A stretch of 64,000 nt of DNA. Source: Streptomyces alfalfae. GTDB taxonomy: Bacteria; Actinomycetota; Actinomycetes; Streptomycetales; Streptomycetaceae. Below, piece after piece: positions 25,908 to 34,377 of this stretch. Made by a program: the position numbers and the translations under genes. The stretch lies in NCBI RefSeq assembly GCF_004127445.1, contig NZ_QEXM01000016.1, positions 62,001 to 126,000 on the forward strand, read 5' to 3'. Positions within the stretch are counted from its first letter, which is position 1; each line of letters opens with the position of its first letter. The notes under the pieces are model-generated. The model saw only the letters and a program-made list of their open reading frames with translations, had not been told where the DNA came from and did no database searches.

Positions 25908-27254
25908 GTGACGTCCGCGAACGCCGGTGGCACCCCGCGAGCGGTGCCGCCGGCCCCGACCCCGCGCAAGAGCGTGACCGGCACCCGTACGTCGATGGCG
26001 GTGCTGTTCCTGCTGCCGGCCCTGGTGCTGCTGGGCGCGCTCGTCCTCTACCCCATCGGGTACTCGCTGTTCCGCAGCTTCTTCGACGACTCGGGCGACT
26101 TCACGGCGTTCGGCAACTACGAGACGCTGTTCACGGACGACAGCATCCGCACCGCCATCAAGAACAACGCGGTCTGGGTGGTCGTGGCGCCCACCGTCGC
26201 GACCGCGCTCGGCCTGATCTTCGCCGTGCTGACCGAACGGGTGCGCTGGGGCACCGCGTTCAAGCTGGTCATCTTCATGCCGATGGCGATCTCCATGCTC
26301 GCCGCGGGCATCATCTTCCGGCTCGTGTACGAGTCGGACCCCGACCGGGGCGTCGCCAACGCGGTGGCGGTGAGCGTGCACGACACGTTCGCCGAGTCCT
26401 CCGCGTTCCCCCAGGCGCACCCCAGCATGAAGTCGCCCCTGAAGAACGCGTCCGGGGGCGCCTTCATCACCCGTGAGCCGGTACGGGCGGGCGCCCCGGT
26501 GGTTCTTCCGCTGGTCGGCGTGGCGCCGGACACCATGCCGGACGGCGCGAAGCCGGCGAAGCCCGCGCAGGCCGACCCCGACCAGGTGACGGGGACGGCC
26601 TGGCAGGACTTCACGCGCGGCAAGGGCCGGGGCGAGGTCAACGCCCCCGACACCGCCGAGCTGGGCTACGACGGCATCAAGATCGAGGCGGTCAGGGACG
26701 GCGAGGTCGTCGCCTCGACCACGGCGGGCGCCGACGGCACGTTCGCGCTGCCCAAGGAGGCGGACGGGGCGCAACTGCGCTTCCCCGCGTCGAACTTCCG
26801 CGAGCCGTACAACGGCGTCGAATGGCTCGGCCCCACGCTGATCACGCCCGCCATCATCGGCTCGTACCTGTGGATGTGGGCGGGCTTCGCGATGGTCCTG
26901 ATCGCGGCGGGCCTGGCGAGCGTGCCGCGTGAACTCCTGGAGGCGGCGCGCGTGGACGGCGCCAACGAGTGGCAGGTGTTCCGCCGGGTGACGGTGCCGC
27001 TGCTCGCCCCGGTCCTCGCGGTGGTGCTGGTCACGCTCATGATCAACGTTCTGAAGATCTTCGACCTGGTCTTCGTGATCCCGCCGGGCTCCTCCAAGGA
27101 CGAGGCGAACGTGCTGGCGGTGCAGCTGTACAACTCGGCGTTCCTCGACAAGGACTCGGGGGTGGCGAGCGCCATCGCGATGCTGCTCTTCCTCCTGGTC
27201 ATCCCGGTGATGCTGTTCAACATCCGGCGCATGCGGCGGGAGGCCAAGCGATGA
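25908..27254 (+). CDS. Sugar ABC transporter permease with a large extracellular insertion
   Basis: Start GTG 25908 lies four bases after the binding-protein stop. At 448 residues this MalF-type permease is much longer than usual (about 300). Helices 1-3 are followed by about 150 inserted residues (roughly 145-300) between FRLVYESDPDRGVANAV and WLGPTLITPAIIGSYLW. The insert ends in a small beta-sandwich-like segment (IKIEAVRDGEVVASTTAGADGTF style). The EAA loop that contacts the ATPase is intact (EAARVDGANEWQVFRRVTVP). The insert probably faces outward and may contact the binding protein. The stop overlaps the next start by 4 bp. Confidence 0.88.
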   Translation: MTSANAGGTPRAVPPAPTPRKSVTGTRTSMAVLFLLPALVLLGALVLYPIGYSLFRSFFDDSGDFTAFGNYETLFTDDSIRTAIKNNAVWVVVAPTVATALGLIFAVLTERVRWGTAFKLVIFMPMAISMLAAGIIFRLVYESDPDRGVANAVAVSVHDTFAESSAFPQAHPSMKSPLKNASGGAFITREPVRAGAPVVLPLVGVAPDTMPDGAKPAKPAQADPDQVTGTAWQDFTRGKGRGEVNAPDTAELGYDGIKIEAVRDGEVVASTTAGADGTFALPKEADGAQLRFPASNFREPYNGVEWLGPTLITPAIIGSYLWMWAGFAMVLIAAGLASVPRELLEAARVDGANEWQVFRRVTVPLLAPVLAVVLVTLMINVLKIFDLVFVIPPGSSKDEANVLAVQLYNSAFLDKDSGVASAIAMLLFLLVIPVMLFNIRRMRREAKR

Positions 27255-28132
27255 CCGCCCCTACCGAAACGGTGAAGGCCCGGCAGTCCCTGGGCGGGCG
27301 GATCGCCTCCCTCCTCGGCAGCACCGCGCTGCGGGTGTTCCTGGTGCTCGTGGGCCTGTTCTGGCTGGTGCCGACGATCGGCCTGCTGATCGGCTCGTTC
27401 CGCACTCCGGCGGACATGAGCGAGAGCGGCTGGTGGAAGGTGTTCTCGGCGCCTTCGCAGATGACGCTGGAGAACTACAGCAATCTGCTGAAGGACGAGA
27501 CGATCACCGACTCGATCCTGTCCAGCGTCATGATCACCGTGCCGGCGACGCTGCTCGTGGTGGTCATCGGCTCGCTCGCCGGCTACGCCTTCGCGTGGAT
27601 GGAGTTCCCGGGCCGCGACTGGTGGTTCCTCGGGGTCGTCAGCCTGCTCGTGGTGCCCGTGCAGGTGGCGCTGGTGCCGATCGCCGACCTCTTCGGCAAG
27701 ATCGGCATCTTCGAGACGACGATCGGTGTGATCACCTTCCACGTGGCGTTCGGGCTGCCGTTCGCGATCTTCCTCCTGCGGAACTTCTTCGCGGAGATCC
27801 CGCGTGAGCTCCTGGAGGCGGCGCGCCTGGACGGCGCGGGTGAACTGCGGCTGTTCTTCCGGGTCGTGATGCCGCTGGGGGCGCCCGCGATCGCCTCGCT
27901 CGGCATCTTCCAGTTCCTGTGGGTCTGGAACGACATGCTGATCGCACTGATCTTCGCCGACTCCAAGAACCCGCCGATCACGGTGGCGCTCCAGCAGCAG
28001 GTGCGGTTCTTCGGCGACAACGTGCAGGTCCTGGCGCCCGGCGCGTTCATCTCGATGGTGATACCGCTGGCCGTGTTCTTCGCCTTCCAGCGGCAGTTCG
28101 TCTCGGGGGTGATGGCGGGCGCGGTGAAGTGA
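27251..28132 (+). CDS. Sugar ABC transporter permease, MalG type
   Basis: This 293-residue permease starts at ATG 27251, overlapping the preceding stop (ATGA). It has six membrane helices and the EAA motif EAARLDGAGELRLFFRVVMP, and ends FQRQFVSGVMAGAVK, typical of MalG-like subunits of carbohydrate importers. No ATPase gene follows; Streptomyces carbohydrate importers usually share the ATPase MsiK encoded elsewhere. With the two upstream genes it forms a three-gene import operon. Confidence 0.9.
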   Translation: MTAPTETVKARQSLGGRIASLLGSTALRVFLVLVGLFWLVPTIGLLIGSFRTPADMSESGWWKVFSAPSQMTLENYSNLLKDETITDSILSSVMITVPATLLVVVIGSLAGYAFAWMEFPGRDWWFLGVVSLLVVPVQVALVPIADLFGKIGIFETTIGVITFHVAFGLPFAIFLLRNFFAEIPRELLEAARLDGAGELRLFFRVVMPLGAPAIASLGIFQFLWVWNDMLIALIFADSKNPPITVALQQQVRFFGDNVQVLAPGAFISMVIPLAVFFAFQRQFVSGVMAGAVK

Positions 28133-28262
28133 TCACCGCCCTCCGGCAGGCCGGCCTCCCCGCACGCACCGTTCGGCCGAATGGAGCCTTGTCGGTCCTA
28201 TGTACCTACAACACGCGCGGTGAGCGAGGAGGTCACGGGCGGACGCGGGGCAAAGTGGTGCG

Positions 28263-29294
28263 ATGCACCGCATTGGGATCACGCCCCCGCGCCTCCCCGG
28301 GCTCCCGTCGCCGCTCGGGCGGCGGCTGCGCGCCGCCACGCGAAGCACGCGGTTCCGTCTGGAGCGGGCCGCCGCGGGGCGGGTGCGCGGCCGGTCCGAG
28401 CCCCTGCTCACGCCCGTGCACCTCTCGCTCAGGGACAGCAGGACGCTCAACCTCGCCCTGGACGCCGCGGGCGTCGGCGCCGCGGACCGCGCCCGGCTGC
28501 TGATCAGCCGCGGCCCGCGCGGGCTCGCCGTCCCCCTCGTCCACGAGACGCACACCGCGGGCGCCCCGCTGCTCACCGCCACGGTCACCCTGCGGGACAT
28601 GCGGGACGGGGTGTGGCGGCTCACCGTCGAGACATGGGACGCCGGCGGCCGCGTACGGCGTCGGGGCCTCGCACCCGCCGCCGACGCCGCGCCGCTCGCC
28701 ACGCCGACCCTGCCGCACGCCCCCGACCCGCGGACCGGCACCCTCGTGCGGATCGTCAGGTGCCGCAGCGGGCGGGCCGCGCTCCAGGCCACGCGGTCGC
28801 GGCCCCGCGCGGAACTGGTGCGGTTCGAGCCGCGGGGCGACGGGATCACCGTCCACGGCCGCCTGGTGGGCGCGGCGTCCCCCGACCGGCGCGCGCGGGC
28901 CGTGCGGCGCAGGGACAAGGTGACGGTGCCCGTCGACGTCGCGTGGTCGGGCGCGGCGTTCACGCTGCGGGTGCCGCTGGCCGCGATGACCGGGGCCGGG
29001 CCGGGCCAGTGGGTGTGGGACTTCCGGGTGGGCGGCCTCCCTCTCGGGCGCTGGCTCTCCGACGTACGGGACCCCGCCGCGGCCTGCCCCACGCCCTTCC
29101 GCGTCTTCGCGCTGCCCGGCGGGGCGCTGGTGCGGGCGCACGCCCACTTCACCGGGACCGGCGCGTTCGCCGTGACGTGCTGGGACATCACCGACCTGGC
29201 GTGGACCCCCGGACAGGGCCCCGCCGGGCAGGTCCCCGTCCCGGACGCGGCGTCCGGGTCCGGCCGACGGGAGCTCACGGAGGAGACCTCATGA
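28263..29294 (+). CDS. Hypothetical beta-rich protein coupled to the GT4-Stealth gene
   Basis: The 343-residue protein starts at ATG 28263. It has a basic N-terminus and then repeated beta-strand-like segments (LTPVHLSLRDSRTLNLAL, RAELVRFEPRGDGITVHGRLVG, DKVTVPVDVAWSGAAFTLRVPLA). It has no signal peptide or membrane helix. These segments resemble the middle or C-terminal beta domains found in the TagF-like and GT2 proteins of this locus, suggesting a stand-alone accessory domain. The last four bases overlap the start of the GT4-Stealth gene, so the products are probably made together. I do not recognise a named family. Confidence 0.7.
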   Translation: MHRIGITPPRLPGLPSPLGRRLRAATRSTRFRLERAAAGRVRGRSEPLLTPVHLSLRDSRTLNLALDAAGVGAADRARLLISRGPRGLAVPLVHETHTAGAPLLTATVTLRDMRDGVWRLTVETWDAGGRVRRRGLAPAADAAPLATPTLPHAPDPRTGTLVRIVRCRSGRAALQATRSRPRAELVRFEPRGDGITVHGRLVGAASPDRRARAVRRRDKVTVPVDVAWSGAAFTLRVPLAAMTGAGPGQWVWDFRVGGLPLGRWLSDVRDPAAACPTPFRVFALPGGALVRAHAHFTGTGAFAVTCWDITDLAWTPGQGPAGQVPVPDAASGSGRRELTEETS

Positions 29295-32149
29295 AGATCA
29301 CGTATCTGCTCGGCTGGGGCGACGAGATGGGCGGGACCGAACTCGCCACGTACACCCAGGCCAAGCACCTCGCCGAGCGCCCGGACATCGAGGTCGAGAT
29401 CGTCTCGGTCTTCCGCACCCGCGACGAGCCGTTCTTCGTCGAGGCACGCGCCCTGCCCGTCCGCTACCTGGTGGACCGCACGGTCACCCCGGAGCGGCCG
29501 GTGCGCGACTCGGACCTCGACGACGCCGCGTGCCGGACCCTGGCCGCGCTCCCCAGCGAGCTGATCAGGCCCGCCTGGGAGGACGCCTTCGACCGGCTCT
29601 CCGACATCGAGATGGCCGACGCCTTCGCCCGCCTGGAGACCGACGTCCTGGTCACCACCACGCCCGCGCTCCTCGCCGCCGCCGTGACCCTCGCCCCCGC
29701 GCGCGTCGTCACCGTCCACCAGGAGCACCGCCCCACCCAGCGGCGCGGCCCCTCCGGCGAACCGCTGCTCCTGCACGCGCCGCGCCTGGACGCCCTGGTC
29801 ACGCTGACCGGCCGCACCCGGGACTGGATCGCGGAGTCCCTCGGGCCCACCGCGCCCGAGCTGGCCGTCATCCCGAACGCCGTGCCGGACGGCTTCCGGC
29901 CGCGCGCCGACGGGGAGTCCACGGTCATCGTCATGGCCGCCAGGCTCACCGGCGAGAAGCGCGTCGACCACGCCGTGCGGGCCTTCGCCGAGGTCGCCGA
30001 CGCGCACCCGGAGTGGACCCTGCGGATCTTCGGCGGCGGCCACCGCGAGCGGCACCTGCGCCGCCTGGTCGACGGCTTCGGCCTGCACGACCGCGTCGAA
30101 CTCCTCGGCCCCTGCCAGGACATGGCCGCCGAGTGGGCGAAGGCCGGGCTCAGCCTGATGACGGCGGGGCACAACGAGGCGTTCCCGCTGGTCCTCCTGG
30201 AAGCGCTGGCCGCCGGGGTGCCCGTGGTGGCGTACGACGTGCTGACCGGGCCCGCCGAGATCGTGCGGCACCGCGTCGACGGGCTCCTCGTGCCACCGGG
30301 GGAGATCACCGAGCTGGCCGCGGCCATGGGTGAGCTGATGGGCGACCCGGAGAAGCGGCGCGCCTGCGCCCGTGCCGCGCGCGAGGGCGTCTACGCACGC
30401 TTCTCCTCGGCCGCGGTCACCGCCCGCTGGGAGGAGCTGTACCGGCGGCTCGTGGCGGGGCGCGACCGTCCCGAGCGGCTGCGGGGGCGCGCGGACCGCG
30501 TGGCGCTCGGCGTCGCGTCCGGCGGCTGCGGGTTCCGGCCCACCGCCCCGCACACCTTCGACGCCGCGGCGGCCGACGGCGAGCGCGCGCGTGAGGACGA
30601 GATCGTCGCCGCCGACACCACGGGCCGCGTCATCCGCTCGGTGGGCCGCCTCGCCGAACGCCGCGACGACGTCCTCGCGCCCCGCATGGCGGCCTGGAAC
30701 CTCGAACTCACCGCGGACGCCCTGGAGGCGGAGGGCGTCCCCTACGTCAAGGTCCGCACCCACGACGGCACGGCCCACACCCTGGCCGTGGCCGCCGAGC
30801 ACCGCGACCACGCGCTCAAGGCCCTGGCCGGGGCGTTCGCGGGGAAGCCCGTCTACGCCGAGCTGGTCAACCCGCGCGACGCGGCGCCCGGCGCGGTCCT
30901 CGCCGAACGGCTCGACGCGATCGGCGAGGTGGCGGGCGTCAAGGTATTCAAGCCGGTGACGACGACCACGCTGTCCCTGCGCCACGGCACGGCCCAGGCC
31001 TGCACGGTGGCGTTCTGGGGGCGGACCGAGGGCGGCCCGTTGGGCACGGAGGGCTTCCGGGCGCCCTTCGGCGCGACCCTCGCCGGGGCCGAGCTGCCCT
31101 CGCTCACGCCGACGGCGACACTGCGCGTGGCGGAGCGGGACTACCCCACCCTCGACGTGTTCACCGAACTGCTCGTCAAGGACGTCGACTTCCCCGTCGA
31201 CGCCGTCTACACCTGGGTCGACGACTCCGACCCCGAGTGGCGCGCCCTGCGTGACGCGGCACGGGGCGCGGCGGGGCGCGAGACCGCCGACGACGGAGCG
31301 GTGCGCTTCCGCAACCGCGACGAGCTGCGGTACTCGCTGCGCTCCCTCGCGATGTACGCGCCGTGGATCCGGCACGTCTACCTCGTCACGGCCGGCCAGC
31401 GCCCCGCGTGGCTCGACGCGGACCACCCGGGCCTAACGGTCGTGGACCACCGCGACCTCTTCGCCGATCCCGGCGCGTGCCTGCCGACCTTCAACTCGCA
31501 CGCCATCGAGTCCCAGCTCCACCGCGTCGACGGCCTGTCGGAGCACTTCCTCTACTTCAACGACGACATGTTCCTCGGCCGCCCCACCAACCCCGACACC
31601 TTCTTCCACAGCAACGGCATCGCCCGCTTCTTCTGGTCGTCGGCGTCCGTGCCCGCCCTGCCGGTCTCACCGGACGACGAGGGCTATCTGGGGGCGGCGA
31701 AGAACAACCGCGAGCTGCTGCGCCGCGCGTTCGGCAGGACGACGACGCACAGCTTCTTCCACGTGCCGTACGCGCTGCGCCGCAGCGTCCTGGAGGAGAT
31801 CGCCGAGCGGTTCCCGCAGGAGTGGGAGGCCACGTCGCGCAGCCGCTTCCGCTCGACGGGCGACCTCTCCGTCGTCTCGTCCCTGCACCACCACTACGCG
31901 TACCTCACCGGGCGCGCCGTGCCCGGCGGCATCTCGTACGACTTCGTGGACATCGGGGACCGCAAGGACCACGCGCGGCTCGGGCGGCTGCTGCAGAACC
32001 GGGACCGGACGGCGTTCTGCATCGGCGAGTCGCACGACAGCGGCATGGCGGACGAGGAGATGGCGCTGGCCATCCGGTCGTTCCTGACGGCGTACTTCCC
32101 GGTGCGCTCGCCCTACGAGCGGTCGCGGGCCGTCACGGACGCGCCGTGA
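29291..32149 (+). CDS. GT4 glycosyltransferase fused to a Stealth sugar-phosphotransferase
   Basis: Start ATG 29291 (GGAGACCTC before it) gives 952 residues. Residues 1-390 form a GT-B family 4 glycosyltransferase, with KITYLLGWGDEMGGTE at the N-terminus, LTGEKRVDHA and the E-x7-E motif NEAFPLVLLE near 295. A linker domain (about 400-620) precedes a Stealth module. Stealth CR1 is VDAVYTWVDDSDPEW (about 635), CR2 NRDELRYSLRSLAMYAPWI, CR3 HFLYFNDDMFLGRP and HSFFHVPYALRR, and CR4 ESHDSG near the end. Stealth proteins, related to GlcNAc-1-phosphotransferase, transfer hexose-1-phosphate, building sugar-phosphate polymers. One protein might therefore add a sugar and a sugar-phosphate. Its 3' end overlaps the opposite gene by 17 bp. 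Confidence 0.9.
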   Translation: MKITYLLGWGDEMGGTELATYTQAKHLAERPDIEVEIVSVFRTRDEPFFVEARALPVRYLVDRTVTPERPVRDSDLDDAACRTLAALPSELIRPAWEDAFDRLSDIEMADAFARLETDVLVTTTPALLAAAVTLAPARVVTVHQEHRPTQRRGPSGEPLLLHAPRLDALVTLTGRTRDWIAESLGPTAPELAVIPNAVPDGFRPRADGESTVIVMAARLTGEKRVDHAVRAFAEVADAHPEWTLRIFGGGHRERHLRRLVDGFGLHDRVELLGPCQDMAAEWAKAGLSLMTAGHNEAFPLVLLEALAAGVPVVAYDVLTGPAEIVRHRVDGLLVPPGEITELAAAMGELMGDPEKRRACARAAREGVYARFSSAAVTARWEELYRRLVAGRDRPERLRGRADRVALGVASGGCGFRPTAPHTFDAAAADGERAREDEIVAADTTGRVIRSVGRLAERRDDVLAPRMAAWNLELTADALEAEGVPYVKVRTHDGTAHTLAVAAEHRDHALKALAGAFAGKPVYAELVNPRDAAPGAVLAERLDAIGEVAGVKVFKPVTTTTLSLRHGTAQACTVAFWGRTEGGPLGTEGFRAPFGATLAGAELPSLTPTATLRVAERDYPTLDVFTELLVKDVDFPVDAVYTWVDDSDPEWRALRDAARGAAGRETADDGAVRFRNRDELRYSLRSLAMYAPWIRHVYLVTAGQRPAWLDADHPGLTVVDHRDLFADPGACLPTFNSHAIESQLHRVDGLSEHFLYFNDDMFLGRPTNPDTFFHSNGIARFFWSSASVPALPVSPDDEGYLGAAKNNRELLRRAFGRTTTHSFFHVPYALRRSVLEEIAERFPQEWEATSRSRFRSTGDLSVVSSLHHHYAYLTGRAVPGGISYDFVDIGDRKDHARLGRLLQNRDRTAFCIGESHDSGMADEEMALAIRSFLTAYFPVRSPYERSRAVTDAP

Positions 32150-34229
32150 GGAACAGTTCGCGGACCACCCGCTCGGCGGCGCCCCCGTCGTCGTAGGGGC
32201 AGAAGCGGGCGCGGAACGCGGACCGCAGCGCCGCCGCCTTTGGGGAGTCCCAGGCGCCGTCCCTGAACAGCTGCGCCAGGGCGTCCTCGGTGGTGGCCGT
32301 CGCGCCGGGCGTCTCGCCGGGGCGTCCGGAGAGCACGTCGAAGTAGGTGCCGCGGGCCAGGCGGTAGGCCTGCCAGTCCGGCGCGTACGTCACGATCGGC
32401 CGGTCCAGGCAGGCGTAGTCGAACATCAGCGAGGAGTAGTCCGTGACGAGGGCGTCGGCGGCCAGGCAGAGGTCCTCCACGCGCGCGTGGCCGGTGACGT
32501 CGACGAGCTGCGGATGCCGGTCGAGCCCGGCGGCGACGCCGTAGAAGTAGTGGGCGCGCACGAGCACGACGTACGAGGGGCCGAGGCGCTCGGCGAAGCG
32601 CGCGAGGTCCAGGCGGGGCTGGAAGCCCTTCTGGTAGTCGCGGTGGGTGGGCGCGTAGAGCAGCACGGTGCGTCCGTCGCCGACGCCGAGCCGGGTGCGG
32701 ATGCGCGCGATCTCCTCGTCGTCCGTCGTGTAGTACACGTCGTTGCGGGGGTAGCCCGCCTCCAGGGCGCGGTAGGCCGTGGAGGGGTAGACCCGCTCCC
32801 ACACCTCCGTGGAGTGCGGGTTGGAGGAGAGACTGAGGTCCCACTGGTCGGTGTGGTCGAGGACCTTCTGGAAGCTGATGCCGTGGGTGCCCGCGGGGTA
32901 GCGGCGCTGGTCGAGGCCCATCGTCTTCAGGGGCGTGCCGTGGTGGGTCTGGAGGTAGACCTGCCCCGGGCGTTTGGTGAAGCCGCCGGGGAAGCTGGAG
33001 TTGTTGACGAGGTACGTCGCCCTCGCCATCGCCTCCCAGTACCGCCGCGAGCCCTCGATGACGTACTCCACGCCCGCGGGCACCTTGTGCTTGTTGCGGC
33101 CGGAGACCACCCACACGCCCCGGATGTGCGGGGCGAGTTCGCGGGCCTTGGCGTGGATCGCGGCCGGGTTGCAGGAGACCCCGCGGTTCCAGTAGGCGCC
33201 GTAGACCGCGAGGTGGGGGTCGAGGGAGCGGCGCAGGTCGGCGCGGTAGACGGCGCGCATGGCGCGGGCCCGCAGCTTCTTCTTGCGCTGCTTGAGCTCC
33301 CTGGTGACGCGGGCCCGCCGGGCGTCGGCCTCGCGCAGGCCCGCGTAGGCGGCGTAGGAGGCGGCGGCGAGCGCCTTCTCCGCGGGGCTCCGGGGCTCCG
33401 GGGCCCGCTGGGGCGCGTACGCCCGGTACACGCGCGCCGCCTCGCGGAAGAAGTCGCGCCGGTCGGCCGCCCGGACGCGCCCCGGGTCGTCGAGGACGGC
33501 CATGAGGTGCGCGGCGGCGTGCGGCAGGAGCCGGGCGCGGTCGGCGGGGCCGGCGGCGGCGAGCAGTTCCTCGTACCGCTCGACGACGGCGAGGTGCTGC
33601 CTGCCGGGCGTCTTGGCGAAGCTGCCGCCGCGCCGCTCGCGCCAGCGCACGCAGTTCCGGTCGAGGACGGCGACGCGGTCCCCGGCCCGCAGGGTCGCGG
33701 TGTGGACGGGTACGACGTCCTCGTAGGGCCCCGCGGAGAACGCGAGTCCGCGCTCGTGCCAGAACGCGCGCCGGAAGACGCGGTTCCAGGCGGCCGGGGT
33801 GTGGCCGAGCGGGTCGCCGGTGAGGCGGTCGCCGCCGGGGCGCACGTGCTCCCACCAGTCGACGCGGTCGTGGCCGAACAGCAGGACGTCCGGCTCACCG
33901 TGTTCGGTGAGGGCGGCGTCCAGGGCGTCGAGGGCGCCCGGCAGGAGCAGGTCGTCGCCGTCGAGGAAGAGCAGGTGGTCGCCGGTGGCGCGGCCGACGC
34001 CGGCCTCGCGGGCGGGGCCGGGGCCCGACCGCGCCGGGAGCCGCACGAGTTGCACGCGGGGATCGCGCTCCGCATACTCCCCGGCGATCGCCGCACAGGC
34101 GTCCGGCGAGGCGTCGTCGACGACGATCAGCTCGACGTCGGCGAAGGACTGTGCGAGCACGGAGTCCAGGCATTCCCGCAGGTAGCCCTGGACACGGTGG
34201 GCGGGGACGATGACCGAGAAGCGCGACAT
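32133..34229 (-). CDS. GT2 / CDP-glycerol glycerophosphotransferase (TagF-like) fusion
   Basis: Start ATG 34229 (SRFSVIVPAHRVQGYL) gives 698 residues. An N-terminal family 2 glycosyltransferase with LIVVDDASPD and intact LLFLDGDD (about 1-210) is followed by an alpha-helical basic linker. A TagF-type domain comes last, with HHGTPLKTMGLD (about 431), LLYAPTHRDYQKGF (about 526) and VTDYSSLMFDYA (about 596). TagF enzymes polymerise glycerol- or ribitol-phosphate on a lipid carrier. It is transcribed against its neighbours, convergent with the GT4-Stealth gene and divergent from the 1,254-residue homologue across 148 bases. It is closely related to the protein encoded at 52348-54549. Confidence 0.9.
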   Translation of the reverse strand: MSRFSVIVPAHRVQGYLRECLDSVLAQSFADVELIVVDDASPDACAAIAGEYAERDPRVQLVRLPARSGPGPAREAGVGRATGDHLLFLDGDDLLLPGALDALDAALTEHGEPDVLLFGHDRVDWWEHVRPGGDRLTGDPLGHTPAAWNRVFRRAFWHERGLAFSAGPYEDVVPVHTATLRAGDRVAVLDRNCVRWRERRGGSFAKTPGRQHLAVVERYEELLAAAGPADRARLLPHAAAHLMAVLDDPGRVRAADRRDFFREAARVYRAYAPQRAPEPRSPAEKALAAASYAAYAGLREADARRARVTRELKQRKKKLRARAMRAVYRADLRRSLDPHLAVYGAYWNRGVSCNPAAIHAKARELAPHIRGVWVVSGRNKHKVPAGVEYVIEGSRRYWEAMARATYLVNNSSFPGGFTKRPGQVYLQTHHGTPLKTMGLDQRRYPAGTHGISFQKVLDHTDQWDLSLSSNPHSTEVWERVYPSTAYRALEAGYPRNDVYYTTDDEEIARIRTRLGVGDGRTVLLYAPTHRDYQKGFQPRLDLARFAERLGPSYVVLVRAHYFYGVAAGLDRHPQLVDVTGHARVEDLCLAADALVTDYSSLMFDYACLDRPIVTYAPDWQAYRLARGTYFDVLSGRPGETPGATATTEDALAQLFRDGAWDSPKAAALRSAFRARFCPYDDGGAAERVVRELFLTARP

Positions 34230-34327
34230 GGCAACCGACCGTAGCCAGCGGGACACCCCCTGTCGAAGACCACGCGTCACTCATCCGGGTGGAAGGCGGC
34301 GAAGTGGCTGACCAGCGCGAGCGAGCA

Positions 34328-34350
34328 ACGGGCAAAGGGGATAAATATGC
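34328..34350. promoter_or_regulatory. AT-rich promoter candidate between divergent TagF-like genes
   Basis: GGGCA (34328-34332) and TGCCC (34346-34350) flank AAAGGGGATAAATA, one of the few AT-rich spots in the locus, 28 bases before the GTG 34378. A -10 such as GATAAA is plausible; the flanking inverse repeat could be an operator. Confidence 0.35.
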
Positions 34351-34377
34351 CCGTACTCTCACGAAAGGCCGGTCGCC

